Shown: positions 38,901-46,226, counted from the first letter of the stretch. The stretch is 64,000 nucleotides of DNA from Pyxicephalus adspersus (GCF_032062135.1 NC_092858.1:129439327-129503326), one strand, 5' to 3'. Notes: generated from the sequence alone by a model not told the origin. Numbers and translations are program-made.

Positions 38901-41900
38901 TAAAAATTCCCATGTTTGCATATGGATTCTTTTACAATGCAGTGTTATAAAATAAAAGAGACCCATTGTAGGAGAGTGGTATTATTAATATATTATATAA
39001 AACATTGCACAATAATTTCTTAGTGCTGTAAGAATTATAATTATTTATCAGCACTCTTGTTAGATGTTTCTGCAGTTTACAAACGTTTGTCCAAAAGATT
39101 ATTTAGGCTCATTCATGGCTGTCACTCTCATTGCTTGCTAGGTCAATACATTCACATGTCATTACATTTAAACTGATCCCCAGAGCAGAGCTTTCAACAA
39201 TTAGCTTATTTCAATCATTTCAGTCATGACCCAAAATGTGTACATGAAATCCCAAAGCATTAAAAAAATAATCTAAAGATTTTCAAAAGACAACATAATG
39301 TTGCTAAAAAGATATTTGCTTCTTCAGAGGAAGCTGTATTGGTAATAAAACCTATATGGTAATCACATCATGTTCCTATTTAGGTGAATCTTGGGTGAAT
39401 CTATATTAAATATTTGATAAGATCACAGTGTTACAAAGCAGGTGAAATGCTAAAGAAAATCAATTCACTGTTTATTTCTGTAATTTAACAACAAATATTG
39501 AGCAATTGATACCATCTGCTAATATTTGTCAAGCTGTATTGACATTCCATACAGTTGTAACTGTCCTAACACACATGACAATATTAAATGAACCATTGAC
39601 AGACCTAATAGTTTCTGATGAATCATTGCATGATAAATGCATTGCTTAGACAGGTTGGACAGGCTTGCATTGGAAATGGCTGTTGCCCAATAACATTGCA
39701 GGTTTCAGTTCTTAGGCTGTTTGTATTCTAATAAATGGAACGGAATGTTACCTCCGTTTTTATTTATAATATTTCTGGCCTCTGATAGTTCACTTAGCAG
39801 AAAGATTAGCTTTACATACGAGCACATCAGATTTTAGCAAGTGAAGCTATGTCATCTCTCTAAGTTTAATTATATTTTAACAATATTGTGCAACCTTTTA
39901 TAATGAAAGCAAAGGAGCAGATTTATGATATAACGGGCCTGATTTATTAAAGCTCTCCAAGACTAGAGAGGATACACTTTCATCAGTGAAGTTGGGTGAC
40001 ATAGTAAGCTTGGAATGGATCAGGTCCGGGATTGAAAACTTTTGCGAACAAATAGCAAATTTCTTTTAGGAAATGCATTCCAGGTTTGCTGGATCACCCA
40101 GCTTTACAGAAAGTGTATCCTCTCCAGTCTTGGAAAGCTTTAATAAATCAGGCCCAGTGAGCAGTTGATATGTAGACTTTAATAAAAAATTAACTTCTTT
40201 TCATAGCGGTTATGTTTTTTTTAAGATAAGGGTATTAGTTAAGGTTCACTAACAATGTAATGCAAATACCAGACACAATATGCAGCTTGTTAGTGTAACT
40301 GTAGGATGTTATCCTATTATTCTCAGGCTGTTGACAGGGTAGCCGTGCTTTATCCTCCAGTGGCTCATAGGATTAACTGTGAAGTGCAGCTATTGAATCA
40401 ATCAGGCTCATTCTCCTTTATTCACAATGCATTTCAGTAATATACACAGTGACAGCAGTTGCCTGTTAATGATTGCAATACAAATCAGCTTGCTTTACCT
40501 ATTAAGACAGTAAAGGGTAGTAAAACATGATTTATTGTACACCTGCCATATGACATCTGAGCCTTTATTCCATAACTTTTGTAACCCGTGTATTTTTTTT
40601 TTTTCAAATGACCCACGGACAGATGTTCTCACTATTTCTTACTCTTTCTAAAAACTCAAAAATATTTCAAGGCTACCAAATTGACCGTAGCCAGAACCTG
40701 GATACTCATACCTTTAGTCCTGATGTGGTAACAGTTGTGATACACTTAAAAAAAAATTCTAATTGACATACACACCCAGGTCTTGCAGCCATGGTTAGAT
40801 TTTAATGATCTCTGTAACTCAAGCAACAAACTCCTTACTGTCCAACACTGCAACAATCACTAGTCGGCTGTCAGCTGTATTGGGGAAGAACACGCTCTTT
40901 CCAACACTATTCCCTCTTACGTGCAATTAGATAATTCTTTTAATCCCCTTTTTTGTTTTCTTTTCTTCTTTACTTTTTCTTTCTCATATGTCACAGCTAT
41001 GACTCCTGCCACACTCTTTTCTTTTTAGCCCTCTCCCTACTTCTAACCAAATACTCCAATCACCACTCAAACACACACATACACCTTAGTGCTTACAGAT
41101 CCATAATGTGAGACTACCATCAAGTCAGATACTCAACCTGGAACTTTCACCATGACTACCATTCTCATTCTTTTCTTTCATACTTCCTATACCGCCTATA
41201 CATACTATTTCTATATCAAAGTTCCGACGGCCAATCAAATTATTTTTTTTAACAATCACAGCTAAATGTGCCTGTTTATATCTGGTACAGAAACCCCTAG
41301 AACAAGCCAAATCTTCAAAAACAGCATCCACCAGTCATGAATATTCATCCTGGGTGATTAATTCTTCCTTTAAAATCCATGAGCTAGAGGACAACTACAA
41401 AGGTTTTATACTACCCAAAGGCATACGATCATTTCCCAGTTCTATCACATTCCATTTACCCCGCTTTTATTATTATGCCCTCTCATTAGAAAATGACTGT
41501 AATGATTTTCTTGTCTATGTCTAACGCAGTTATGAAAATTAATGTTGGGCTGAGAAATGCGGTTGAATTTTTGGATCAGTTTTATGAAAAACGAAGATTA
41601 GTTGTTTTGTCAACACCAACTGCAGCAGATATTTACTACAGAATACAAGTTGGAACTCTTCAGGTATGAACAGATAAATAAAATTATTTTTATGTTAGAT
41701 TACAGCTGGAGAGTTTAATCCATTATTATATTTCACCTAAAGTCACTGATAGGAAACTATAACAGACATTGCAGTATAGAGATAACATACCATCGGAGCT
41801 TTACCCTTGTTGTAGGTGTACCAGGGGGTATTTTAGGATTTATGTTATAAGATGTTATATGTGGGTAACTTCATACATGAGCAGCTGATAGAAAAAGGTT

Positions 41901-44146
41901 AAAGCAGAACCCCAGCTTTTTACACAAACTCCCATCCCAAGTCCTTAGCCCTCAAACAGAATGAAATGCCATCAAACCTTGGTTAGGAAGCATACATTGA
42001 ATTCTAGCTCATATTAACTGATAGTTTTTACGCAAGTATTCTAGCAGAAAAATTCTTAGCATGTGAAAATGTAGATCTGTGTTCATCCAGAGGTTGCTAG
42101 GAGTTCCTTGAGCAATATGTGCTTCTCAGTGACACCAGTGATCTTTTTGGCTATCTGAGTGGCAATTTTCCCCCTGGCCAGCAATCTAAGAGAAATTCTT
42201 CCTACTGACTGCCACACTAATGTACCAGGACCTGTGGATAGTTATTTGAATAGGGGTTTCCTAAAGACCTTAAAGTTTTTTCAAGGGTTCACTCATGAAC
42301 ACTGATGTAGACTAAACATTGTTGCCTATCTATATGTCTTTAATATTTATATGTCTGTAGTATTCCATGTCCCTAACAATAATATGGCCAAGCAATGGTT
42401 TTCTGCATGTGTGTATTATATGTATATGGCAAGGCGCTACACATGCATGTGTTGTATTTTTGATAAATAAATTAAACTTGATGTAAATTAACTGTATGCT
42501 TTATGATGTGTTTTACTTTTGTTTATAGCAAGCCCAGTGCGGCTTGGATCTGCGGCATGTGACTGTCATTGAATTATTTGGTGTGTACCCAACATACATT
42601 GGAAGAATAGGACGCATGCTACTTCCCCCAGCACTGGCACTACAACTCAGGTATTGTAATATTACAATTTGTTTCTGTACATGAAGAGTTGATTTATAGG
42701 TCAGCCAAGGTAGTGTACAGCCACGCCAATCCATCCGTACCATGCCAGTGACCAAAGAGTCTCTAAAAATTAGAAATAATGGCTTTGAAATAACCAAGCT
42801 CAGCTATGTTAAATAATAATACTCTAAAACTATATGTATTTGGACAAATTATAGTATCTATTCTAACATTTTTTGGTGTTTATTATTTTGATAAATAAGA
42901 GTTCTGGACACTTTTTTTTAAAGTTAAAGTGAGCTTTAGAAGGATGTTCCTAAAAATTGGCAGACAGAGGTAAACAAACTAGTCACCAGTATAGCATATG
43001 CGCCCCTGCAACTGATCTTTGCCCATGTTTATTTTACCATGCTTTTTTCTGAGTCTCTGAGTAGAGGTGTCCATGTTGGTAGAGACAAGGTATTTGCTTG
43101 CAATTGCATTACTGTTTCCAAAATTCAAGTTAAAAAGTGATTTAAGGTACTGCTTAGGTAGATGTGATTTTATCCTTTGGTACAATAACCTTCAGTGGGA
43201 GATTTCTGTTTCAAAAACTGATAAAATTTTTGTCATGTGGGAGAAATTGGAAAGAGAAGAAAGAAAAATGCTTATTCATACCTATATACCAGGTATTTCT
43301 CTTTGCTCCTGATGCCCAGAAAAGGAGTGAAGAGGAGGTAGGTATGTTTTGCTAGGGATGTCAGCAAACCTGTTACCTTGCCCTATGTAAGAACAGGATA
43401 GCTTTAACACTGAACCTTGAGTCCTACACCCTTTAAACATTTACATTATTATTAGCTCCATCAGCCTTCCCCCTGACACAAAACCAACCTCTATCCTAAG
43501 ATTGGTTTATGTCTACCAATCCATTCTCAATTTTTACTTTATTTCTAGTGCAATGTAGTTCCTAAATTCTTTTCAACATAAACTGAATTTGACTTTTTTT
43601 TTATTTTGTTCTTCCCATATAACTTTTTGTATCCTTTACTTAAGAGTTTATATTTTCCAGTAGCAATATGCATGGAGAAAATCCCAAAATATATATTCCT
43701 AAATAATGCAAGCAGCTGCTAGCCAAATAATCTCTCATGCTGGTAGTAAATTATTTATGATGTGTAAATTATTGACATTTTAATATTCAAATCAAGTTAA
43801 ATAAAATTGCTTAGTTACAAAAATATAGATGCATTTCTGATCTACATTACTGAGAACCTTGTTATAATAGCACATCTATCTACAGTTCATACTATATTCA
43901 TTTCATTTTTTTAGGTAACAGATGGGAAATGGCAGAGAGGCAGATGCAGAACACATGTGCATAGACATTTACTCCAAAATAATTTTAGCAGTAGTGGCTA
44001 TTGCGGGAAATTACAATTAGATACAGAAGAGGAGAACATTTTTTAGATTGCATTTTAAAAAACACTTAATTAAGCTAGCCTGAGTATATCATATACTATA
44101 ACATAACATATATCTAACTAAGCTTTCAGATATTATTATTAGATAA

Positions 44147-44180
<34 letters not shown>

Positions 44181-44815
44181 AATACAATTATTATTATTAA
44201 AATCACAAATCTTTTAGTGGTGGATAGAGGATGAAAAAGGTTAGAACCTTTTTTTAGAACCTTCAAAGTGTTATTGTTGTATGTGACCTACTATTAGCTT
44301 TGGTGACCATTGCCTCTGGTATAGATATTGATACAAATTCCAAAATGACCTGTAAACCAAATAGAAGCAGGGGAAACTGATGTATCCAAAACAAAAATTT
44401 AAGGAAAATCTATCCAGTGAGACACAAACCACAAAAATATAAAAATCCTTACGAGGGTCTTCACCATACCCCACCTGGTCCAAAACTTAGAAAAAGATTT
44501 TGCCTTAAATAAACTTTAAGGAAGCTTACTGTTGGCATCTTTTAAATATATTTGGTTGGGCCTGATACTGATTAATATTATGGTAGAATTTTAAAATTCA
44601 GCACAAAGACTTTCATGCCACCTCTTTTTTGTAGATTGCTTCTACGCATCCCAGAAAACCGATATCAGATGGTCGTTTTGGATAAACATGGAGTAGACAA
44701 AGAACGATACATCATGCCTATCAACAATTCTGATCTCTTCACGCTGATTGATGCCTTCCCCATTCGAAAAGATGAGATGCAATTTCAAGCTGAAGTTGGC
44801 CACACATGTAACTGA
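2529..44815 (+). CDS. SRPX: SRPX, sushi-repeat-containing protein, ten coding exons, complete
   Basis: Secreted extracellular protein. Exons are 2529-2601, 24373-24438, 28374-28565, 28849-29025, 32011-32137, 36257-36378, 38315-38494, 41530-41663, 42529-42650 and 44635-44815. They sum to 1374 nt (457 aa plus stop), all introns are GT/AG and phases agree at each junction. Human SRPX, from memory, is 464 aa. Order of parts: signal peptide (about 1-22), acidic segment with PLEDDED (about 29-36), sushi 1 (51-109), sushi 2 (114-168), HYR (about 171-253), sushi 3 (256-311), DUF4174 (about 314-457). It is SRPX rather than SRPX2 because of the [11 protein letters not shown] opening of sushi 1, the [20 protein letters not shown] stretch (here [17 protein letters not shown]) and the TCN end. 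Human SRPX has been described as a growth-suppressing or apoptosis-linked secreted protein; that role is not shown by this sequence. The neighbour SYTL5 is convergent, as in human. Confidence 0.96.
2602..4917. other. SRPX intron 1, first part
   Basis: No exon is seen. There is an AT-rich low-complexity stretch at 3270-3340 (TTTATAT and TTTATG units). The rest is unique-looking AT-rich DNA. Confidence 0.5.
4918..5312. repeat. GC-rich palindromic MITE with CTCATCCCTAG end
   Basis: This block is far richer in GC and CpG than its surroundings. The right end TTGCTCGCTCATCCCTAG recalls frog elements that end TAGGGATGAGCGAG. There are inner inverted arms around GGTAATTAACCTCTAGAGCC and pairs such as CCGGGGCACTAAAGG. 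The left end is decayed. The superfamily is not clear. Confidence 0.55.
5970..6028 (-). repeat. SINE head fragment, reverse
   Basis: CACACAAACTCTATGCAGAT followed by AGTGTCCTGGCT and, after a gap, ATGCTGTCC is the reverse of the tRNA-headed SINE seen in full at 18068-18399. The B box is deleted. It lies inside a 462-nt open frame that I do not regard as a gene. Confidence 0.4.
7610..7826. mobile_element. mariner/Tigger-like MITE
   Basis: Inverted ends CAGTTGACA and TGTCAACTG, flanked by TA at 7608-7609 and 7827-7828. The CAGTTGAC ends with subterminal GAGAATC...CCGGATTTT are of the Tigger/pogo kind. The 217-bp element has no transposase. Confidence 0.65.
8850..8950 (+). repeat. SINE/LINE 3' tail fragment
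   Basis: CTGTCATTTGCAACCCC, then GTACAGCGCTGTGTAGTATG and GCGCTATAGAAATA, ending in AAT repeats. This is the 3' tail shared with the SINEs at 34825 and 18068. An opposite-strand copy is at 63700-63796. Confidence 0.6.
8951..11902. other. SRPX intron 1, repeat-poor part
   Basis: No exon is recognised on either strand. Short AAT-rich tracts occur at 9117-9132 and 10610-10655. Nothing else can be classified. Confidence 0.4.
11903..12370. mobile_element. palindromic MITE (GATTTATTAAAGC family) split by a nested element
   Basis: Begins CCTGATTTATTAAAGCGC and ends GCCTTGGAGAGCTTTAAT; inner arms pair GCTGGGTGATCCAG with CTGGATCACCCAGC. It is the same family as the copies at 15890, 31649, 37458, 39935 and 50815, which are about 220 bp each. 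This copy is 468 bp because another element (12014-12269) sits in its loop. Confidence 0.8.
12014..12269. mobile_element. TTAA-flanked (piggyBac-like) MITE nested in another MITE
   Basis: Flanked on both sides by TTAA (12010-12013 and 12270-12273), the target choice of piggyBac elements. The ends CCTTCCCAGCGC and GCGCTGCCCAGGAGG are imperfect inverted repeats. An inner hairpin pairs CCCCGAGTGTGACTCGGGG with GAGTCACATTCGGGG. No transposase. The piggyBac label is inferred from TTAA only. Confidence 0.65.
12371..15450. other. SRPX intron 1, middle part
   Basis: No exon or clear element is seen. Composition is plain AT-rich intron. Open frames up to about 110 codons on the - strand (12329-12949) have no domain that I recognise and overlap the MITE above. 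Confidence 0.4.
15451..15508. repeat. TA/CA microsatellite
   Basis: TATATATAAA, then CACACACATA, then an unbroken run of about 14 TA units. Likely polymorphic in length. Confidence 0.85.
15890..16093. mobile_element. palindromic MITE (GATTTATTAAAGC family)
   Basis: GGGCATGATTCATTAAAGCT at the left; GCAGCCTTTAAAAAATCAGA at the right. Inner arms ACTATCATGGGAGAACCTGG and CCAGGTTCACCCATGATAGT pair over nearly their full length. An old, diverged copy. Confidence 0.75.
16955..17254. mobile_element. MITE with TATACTCAAATATAAAC ends
   Basis: The left end ATATACTCAAATATAAACTG and the right end GGTTTATACTGGAGTATATA are inverted repeats of the ACTCGAGTATAAGCCGA type widespread in lower-vertebrate genomes. 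The interior holds a tandem pair of CACAGTACCATCTAC (about 17138-17176). A related copy in reverse lies at 21826-22032. Confidence 0.65.
18068..18399 (-). mobile_element. tRNA-headed SINE, near full length, reverse
   Basis: Read on the - strand it starts GGACAGCAACATGGCTCAGT (A-box-like TGGCTCAGTGG), has a B box GGTTCGAATCT at 18344-18334, then the core GTTTGCATGTTCCC and the L2-type tail GTACAGCGCTACGTAATA with an A/T-rich end. The G run at 18289-18299 is length-prone. About 330 bp, the best-kept copy in the window. Confidence 0.85.
19092..19610. mobile_element. MITE with TACCGTGTTTCCCCGAAAA end
   Basis: TACCGTGTTTCCCCGAAAAT followed by CCCCGAAAATAAACCCTAG, and at 19562-19600 CCCCTGAAAATAAGCCCTAA with TGCGATTTTCAGAGG. 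These blocks belong to a TA-flanked family widespread in frogs and reptiles. The right end is not clear; it runs into an AAT-rich tract at 19617-19655. Confidence 0.6.
19676..19930. repeat. GC-rich unclassified block
   Basis: About 250 bp of GC-rich DNA in an AT-rich intron, open in several frames on both strands for 80-150 codons. No frame resembles a known protein to me, and the many overlapping open frames follow from base composition. Probably the inside of a transposon. Confidence 0.4.
21188..21617. mobile_element. hAT-like element with CAGGGGTCGGCAAAG end
   Basis: CAGGGGTCGGCAAAGTTTTA is the typical left end of a hAT family. A GC-rich interior follows, including an AAGATGGCGGCTCCC stretch and GGTAAGTACATTTTTTTTG. 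The matching right inverted repeat is not seen, so the right limit is a guess. No transposase. Confidence 0.55.
21713..21760. repeat. 48-bp direct repeat, copy 1
   Basis: TTTTAGAAGAAAAAGCATAA and onward to CAGTCTCCAA recurs at 22416-22463 with about six mismatches. Within it, AGAAGAATTATGC-type arms make it a partial palindrome (TTTAGAAG...CTTCTAAAG). Confidence 0.7.
21767..21814. repeat. (TA)n microsatellite
   Basis: An unbroken TA run of about 24 units, the longest in the window, next to a second TATATATA tract at 22025-22036. Able to form cruciforms and prone to length error in assemblies. Confidence 0.9.
21826..22032. mobile_element. diverged MITE related to 16955-17254, reverse
   Basis: CCAGTAGATGGTGCTGTG and CACACTTTACATTAGGATAC with ACTATCTACTGATGG form long inverted arms around GTGTGTAACAAGC. 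The same words occur in reverse in the element at 16955-17254. Confidence 0.55.
22416..22463. repeat. 48-bp direct repeat, copy 2
   Basis: Matches 21713-21760 (TTTTAGAAGAAAAGGCATAA to CAATCTCCAA). The spacing of 703 bp suggests two ends or fragments of one dispersed repeat. Confidence 0.65.
23349..23389. repeat. perfect 16-bp inverted repeat
   Basis: GTATTGCATTCAATAC at 23349-23364 and its exact reverse complement GTATTGAATGCAATAC at 23374-23389, with a 9-nt loop. It directly precedes a CpG-rich stretch (23400-23515) and is probably part of the same transposon as 23525-23622. Confidence 0.85.
23525..23622. mobile_element. TTAA-type (piggyBac-like) palindromic MITE
   Basis: The left end CCTTCCCTAGGTG and the right end CGCTAGGGAGG are inverted. 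The right flank is TTAA (23623-23626); the left flank is CTAA. Inner arms ACCCCGAGTGTGACTC and CCCGAGTCACACTC pair. Same family as 12014-12269. The CpG-rich DNA at 23400-23515 may be a longer version of the element. Confidence 0.6.
23894..24040. repeat. diverged palindromic repeat (TTCTCTGGTGGGAATC family)
   Basis: ACATTCTCTGGTGGGAATCA matches ACATTCCCTGGTGGAAAATC at 49225. It ends in CCCTGTTTTATAAAGGG. An old copy of the 49197-49341 family with blurred ends. Confidence 0.4.
24373..24438 (+). CDS. SRPX: SRPX exon 2: acidic N-terminal segment
   Basis: A 66-nt exon, phase 1 to phase 1, with acceptor TTTTAG and donor AGAG|GTGAAT. It reads [22 protein letters not shown] and joins into DTPW of exon 3. 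Human SRPX has SPLEDDE followed by a RYK-DTPWC junction here, so this small exon is secure although it is flanked by introns of 21.8 and 3.9 kb. Confidence 0.93.
24439..28373. other. SRPX intron 2
   Basis: 3.9 kb without exons. 25805-26240 is more GC-rich than its flanks, with C-rich tracts and GGTGCAACTCCTGGTGTG; it looks like a transposon piece that I cannot classify. No other element is seen. Confidence 0.45.
28374..28565 (+). CDS. SRPX: SRPX exon 3: sushi domain 1
   Basis: 192 nt, phase 1 to phase 1, coding residues 47-111. It has the sushi/CCP pattern with six cysteines at residues 51, 63, 79, 83, 97 and 109, and the conserved Trp at 103 before SGK. Six rather than four cysteines is the SRPX-family version of the fold. 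Acceptor TTCTCAG; donor AAGC|GTAAGT. Confidence 0.97.
28632..28669. repeat. (TA)n microsatellite in SRPX intron 3
   Basis: About 19 TA units inside the shortest SRPX intron (283 nt), 66 nt past the exon 3 donor. Length change here would alter a large share of the intron. Confidence 0.9.
28849..29025 (+). CDS. SRPX: SRPX exon 4: sushi domain 2
   Basis: 177 nt, phase 1 to phase 1, coding most of residues 111-170. It runs from [16 protein letters not shown] to WSGRPATCV and matches SRPX sushi 2 closely, including [17 protein letters not shown]. It is separated from exon 3 by only 283 nt, the shortest intron of the gene, which carries a TA repeat. Donor TGTAG|GTAAGT. Confidence 0.97.
29467..29504. 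repeat. (TA)n microsatellite
   Basis: About 19 TA units in intron 4 of SRPX. Confidence 0.9.
31649..31828. mobile_element. palindromic MITE (GATTTATTAAAGC family), ends lost
   Basis: GGAGAGGATACACTTTCATT and AGCTGGGTGATCCAGCAAAC on the left pair with TTTGCTGGATACCTCAGGTT and GAAATTTTATACTTTTC on the right. The outermost GATTTATTAAAGC blocks are missing. Confidence 0.75.
32011..32137 (+). CDS. SRPX: SRPX exon 5: first half of HYR domain
   Basis: 127 nt, phase 1 to phase 2, coding residues 170-212. It starts [20 protein letters not shown] and ends [11 protein letters not shown], the typical opening of the HYR domain that sits between sushi 2 and 3 in SRPX proteins. Acceptor TCTTTGCAG; donor ACAGA|GTAAGC. 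Confidence 0.97.
32580..33003. mobile_element. hAT-like element, outer copy of a nested pair
   Basis: ATGGGGGAACCCTTGAAATA at the left and CCAGCAACCTCTGG with AGGGAACCCTGGTTTAG at the right match the uninterrupted copy at 62449-62730 and the reverse copy at 42092-42300. It is interrupted from 32721 by a second hAT end. Confidence 0.6.
32721..32925. mobile_element. hAT end (CAGGGGTGTCAAACTC) nested inside another element
   Basis: CAGGGGTGTCAAACTCAAAT with GTGGGCCAAAATT and CGCGGGCCAAACTT is a typical hAT left end. A long inner palindrome pairs AGCACCGCTACTTCAATTCC with GGAATTGTGGTAGCGGCGCT (32801-32912). The expected right end GAGTTTGACACCCCTG is absent, so the copy is cut short. Confidence 0.6.
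33500..33524. repeat. (TA)n microsatellite
   Basis: About 12 TA units in SRPX intron 5. Confidence 0.85.
34825..35162 (+). mobile_element. tRNA-headed SINE with L2-type tail
   Basis: B box GGTTCGAATCC at 34857-34867, core GTTTGCAGGTTCTCCCTGTG and CGTGGGTTTCCTCCGGGTAC, tail GTACAGCGCTGCGTAATATG and GGCACTATATAAATA, then an AAT-rich 3' end. The 5' part of the tRNA head, including the A box, is missing. Same family as 18068-18399. Confidence 0.85.
35228..35560 (-). pseudogene. Tc1-like transposase, N-terminal part, broken
   Basis: The - strand reads [18 protein letters not shown] from 35560 and then a stop. In shifted frames it continues with words of the second DNA-binding helix-turn-helix region, such as [19 protein letters not shown] and GRVAG, ending near 35230. 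This is the paired-like DNA-binding part of a Tc1/mariner transposase. The DDE catalytic domain is absent and several stops and frameshifts are present, so it is dead. The 3' break lies against the AAT tail of the SINE at 34825-35162. Confidence 0.75.
35890..35919. repeat. (TA)n microsatellite
   Basis: About 15 TA units in SRPX intron 5. Confidence 0.85.
36257..36378 (+). CDS. SRPX: SRPX exon 6: second half of HYR domain
   Basis: 122 nt, phase 2 to phase 1, coding residues 212-253. It contains [18 protein letters not shown] and the cysteine of [10 protein letters not shown] that pairs with the HYR cysteine of exon 5. Acceptor TTCTTACAG; donor CAGAG|GTATGT. Confidence 0.97.
37176..37205. repeat. 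13-bp-arm palindrome at the duplication edge
   Basis: CCATAGTTATCAC (37176-37188), loop TATG, GTGATAACTATGG (37193-37205). The right arm with flanks (37191-37206) is identical over 16 nt to exon 7 of SRPX (38373-38388). Its last base is the first base of the 0.9 kb duplicated unit. Confidence 0.9.
37205..38110. repeat. 0.9 kb direct duplication, left copy (intron 6)
   Basis: From GTTGCCCAATAACATTGCAG to TTTTGTAACCCGTGT. It matches 39682-40591 with about seven substitutions and two or three small indels, that is about 99% identity. The offset is 2477 bp. It contains a whole copy of the palindromic MITE. Confidence 0.95.
37458..37678. mobile_element. palindromic MITE (GATTTATTAAAGC family)
   Basis: GGGCCTGATTTATTAAAGCT at the left and AGCTTTAATAAATCAGGCCC at the right are perfect inverted ends over 20 nt. 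Inner arms include GAGGATACACTTTC with GAAAGTGTATCCTC. 221 bp, a good reference copy for the family. Confidence 0.9.
38315..38494 (+). CDS. SRPX: SRPX exon 7: sushi domain 3
   Basis: 180 nt, phase 1 to phase 1, coding residues 253-313. It reads [16 protein letters not shown] through [12 protein letters not shown] to WTGSEPTC and holds the third sushi domain whole. Because it is a multiple of three with equal phases, its loss would keep the frame and remove one domain. It lies between two near-identical 0.9 kb direct repeats (37205-38110 and 39682-40591). Confidence 0.97.
39682..40591. repeat. 0.9 kb direct duplication, right copy (intron 7)
   Basis: Same sequence and orientation as 37205-38110. 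The left flank (GGAAATGGCT) and the right flank (ATTTTTTTTT) differ from those of copy 1, and the CAGGTAGTCCC ends are missing here. The shared MITE insertion shows both copies descend from one already carrying it. Confidence 0.95.
39935..40155. mobile_element. palindromic MITE, duplicated copy
   Basis: The counterpart of 37458-37678 inside the right copy of the duplication; it differs by one base in its left arm (GACTAGAGAGG against GACTAGCGAGG). Confidence 0.9.
41530..41663 (+). CDS. SRPX: SRPX exon 8: start of DUF4174 domain
   Basis: 134 nt, phase 1 to phase 0, coding residues 313-357. It contains [19 protein letters not shown], the well-conserved opening of the C-terminal DUF4174 domain, which is shared with SRPX2 and CCDC80-type proteins and is thought to have a thioredoxin-like fold. 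Acceptor AACGCAG; donor CTTCAG|GTATGA. Confidence 0.96.
41664..42528. other. SRPX intron 8
   Basis: 865 nt. It includes a reverse copy of the hAT-like element (42092-42300). Nothing else is recognised. Confidence 0.5.
42092..42300. mobile_element. hAT-like element fragment, reverse
   Basis: GAGGTTGCTAGGAGTTCCTT and GTGCTTCTCAGTGACACC are the reverse of the right part of the element at 62449-62730. CAAGGGTTCACTCATG at the other end matches its left part reversed. Confidence 0.6.
42529..42650 (+). CDS. SRPX: SRPX exon 9: middle of DUF4174 domain
   Basis: 122 nt, phase 0 to phase 2, coding residues 358-398. It contains [19 protein letters not shown] and [18 protein letters not shown]. The CGLDLRH block is a signature of the domain. 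Acceptor GTTTATAG; donor CTCAG|GTATTG. Confidence 0.97.
42651..44634. other. SRPX intron 9
   Basis: 2.0 kb without exons. It contains an ATT microsatellite at 44131-44198. Otherwise plain AT-rich DNA. Confidence 0.5.
44131..44198. repeat. (ATT)n microsatellite
   Basis: An ATT run with a central inversion to AAT (TTATTATTAATAATAC), so it is partly palindromic. Confidence 0.85.
44635..44815 (+). CDS. SRPX: SRPX exon 10: C-terminal coding exon and stop
   Basis: 181 nt, entering at phase 2 and ending in TGA at 44813-44815, coding residues 398-457. It contains [18 protein letters not shown] and ends VGHTCN, one residue shorter than the human TCNT end as I recall it. Acceptor TTTTTTGTAG. Confidence 0.97.
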
Positions 44816-45127
44816 CATTTGCTGAACATGATAAGTGAAGATATGGTGCCGAACATGACATATACCTGATGTACAGATTTTCATAAAATACATTTTTTCA
44901 ATGTGTTTGTGCCTTATATCACAAAGCTGTGGTCAGAGCTGAATTAATCAGTCCTCAGGGCATAGAGAAAACCGAAAGTTAATTATCGGGACATTTTTTT
45001 TGCTCTCAGAAATGTTTTATTCACTGTCGTATTCTTTATAGGTCTTAAAAATGCTTTCATTTCAGCTGCCATCTGCACAAATGAAACATAGGTTATTATT
45101 GGTAACTTATTTAGTAAGAAAGACTAG

Positions 45128-45366
45128 AATAAAACATTGACTTTTTTTGTACATACAGTATCTGCTGATATAAGATGTACATGGATCCTATGCCAGTCTT
45201 GCAGCCTTACCTATATAACAGATAAGTCATGCCACCTTATACTTTATGTACAGTTTCCACATTAAAAATAGGCAAGTTTTGTAACATTTTAATTACTTGT
45301 ACAATTTGGGAAATTCTTAGGATACATTTTTATATAATAATGATAATAAAAGCTTTTATTAATAAA
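45128..45366 (+). other. candidate SRPX poly(A) signals
   Basis: Three AATAAA hexamers on the + strand follow the SRPX stop, at 45128-45133, 45345-45350 and 45361-45366. The distances of about 310 to 550 nt downstream are reasonable for a 3' UTR. In AT-rich DNA the hexamer also occurs by chance, so which one is used cannot be told from sequence alone. Confidence 0.4.
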
Positions 45367-46226
45367 ATATTTTGTTGTATATTGTATAGTGAAAGAGAAT
45401 TATTGTATATGCTTCATTACTGAATAGAATATTAAGTTTTGTATACCTCGTCCATATATTTTTTGTATAAAACTTATAGGTGAAAGTGTTTAATTTCCTA
45501 AATACATCATACATTTTTACATATATCTATGTTAATACAGTATATGGCATATATCAGTGGTGCGTCAATTATCAAAGTTTTAGGGGAATGTATCCTTATT
45601 GCAATATGGAAACTGGCACTGCAACCCGTTACAAACCCAACAGCAAATGAAGTACAACTTCTCACTTCCTTTAACCTTTGAGCAGAAGAGAAAAGAGGAT
45701 AAGAATGATTTCCAGACAACTATTTTTAGCAATTGGATACTTAATAATGCCACCTATAGAGGGCTGGGGGGGGGGGTCAACCCACTAGCCTTTTTATGGA
45801 AGGGACAAATTACTGGGGGCTAAAAAACTATACTGCGCAAAGTGTGCCAAAGTGCTGCATTGATTGGTGGGCATGGTAAAAAAGGGGTGTTTCTAAAGGA
45901 CATGGTTTATGATGCCTACTGTTTGTCATTGACCAGAGGTCCCACCAGCCCAACATGCCTTATAAGTACAAACCTTTTTTCCTCCACCCAGTCCTTCTCA
46001 AAATGATAGCCTATATCTCTGGGCCTCTTTGTATTTCCTGTAGGAGAGTGCTGGTTAACTGATCATATTATTACCAAATAAATCTGTTGCAAGCTTTTGG
46101 TTGAAAGTTCTTGACATTTCATTTTTTCTGGCTTCCAGACGTTTTCTCAATCCTGTTATTACTTAGTCAATATTTAACATTTGAACACAATAAAAACAAC
46201 AGTATTATGTTACCATTATTCAGTAA

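Larger units (their letters stand above)
38495..41529. other. SRPX intron 7
   Basis: 3.0 kb. It holds the right copy of the duplication (39682-40591). 40592-41480 is pyrimidine-rich on the + strand, with CTTTCT tracts near 40960-41040. No exon is recognised. Confidence 0.5.

Noticed and set aside
2529..44815. SRPX2 as identity of the + strand gene
   Set aside because: Sushi 1 starts [11 protein letters not shown], and the C-terminal block has [15 protein letters not shown] and ends TCN, all SRPX-like. SRPX2 differs at each of these places, and the neighbour is SYTL5-like.
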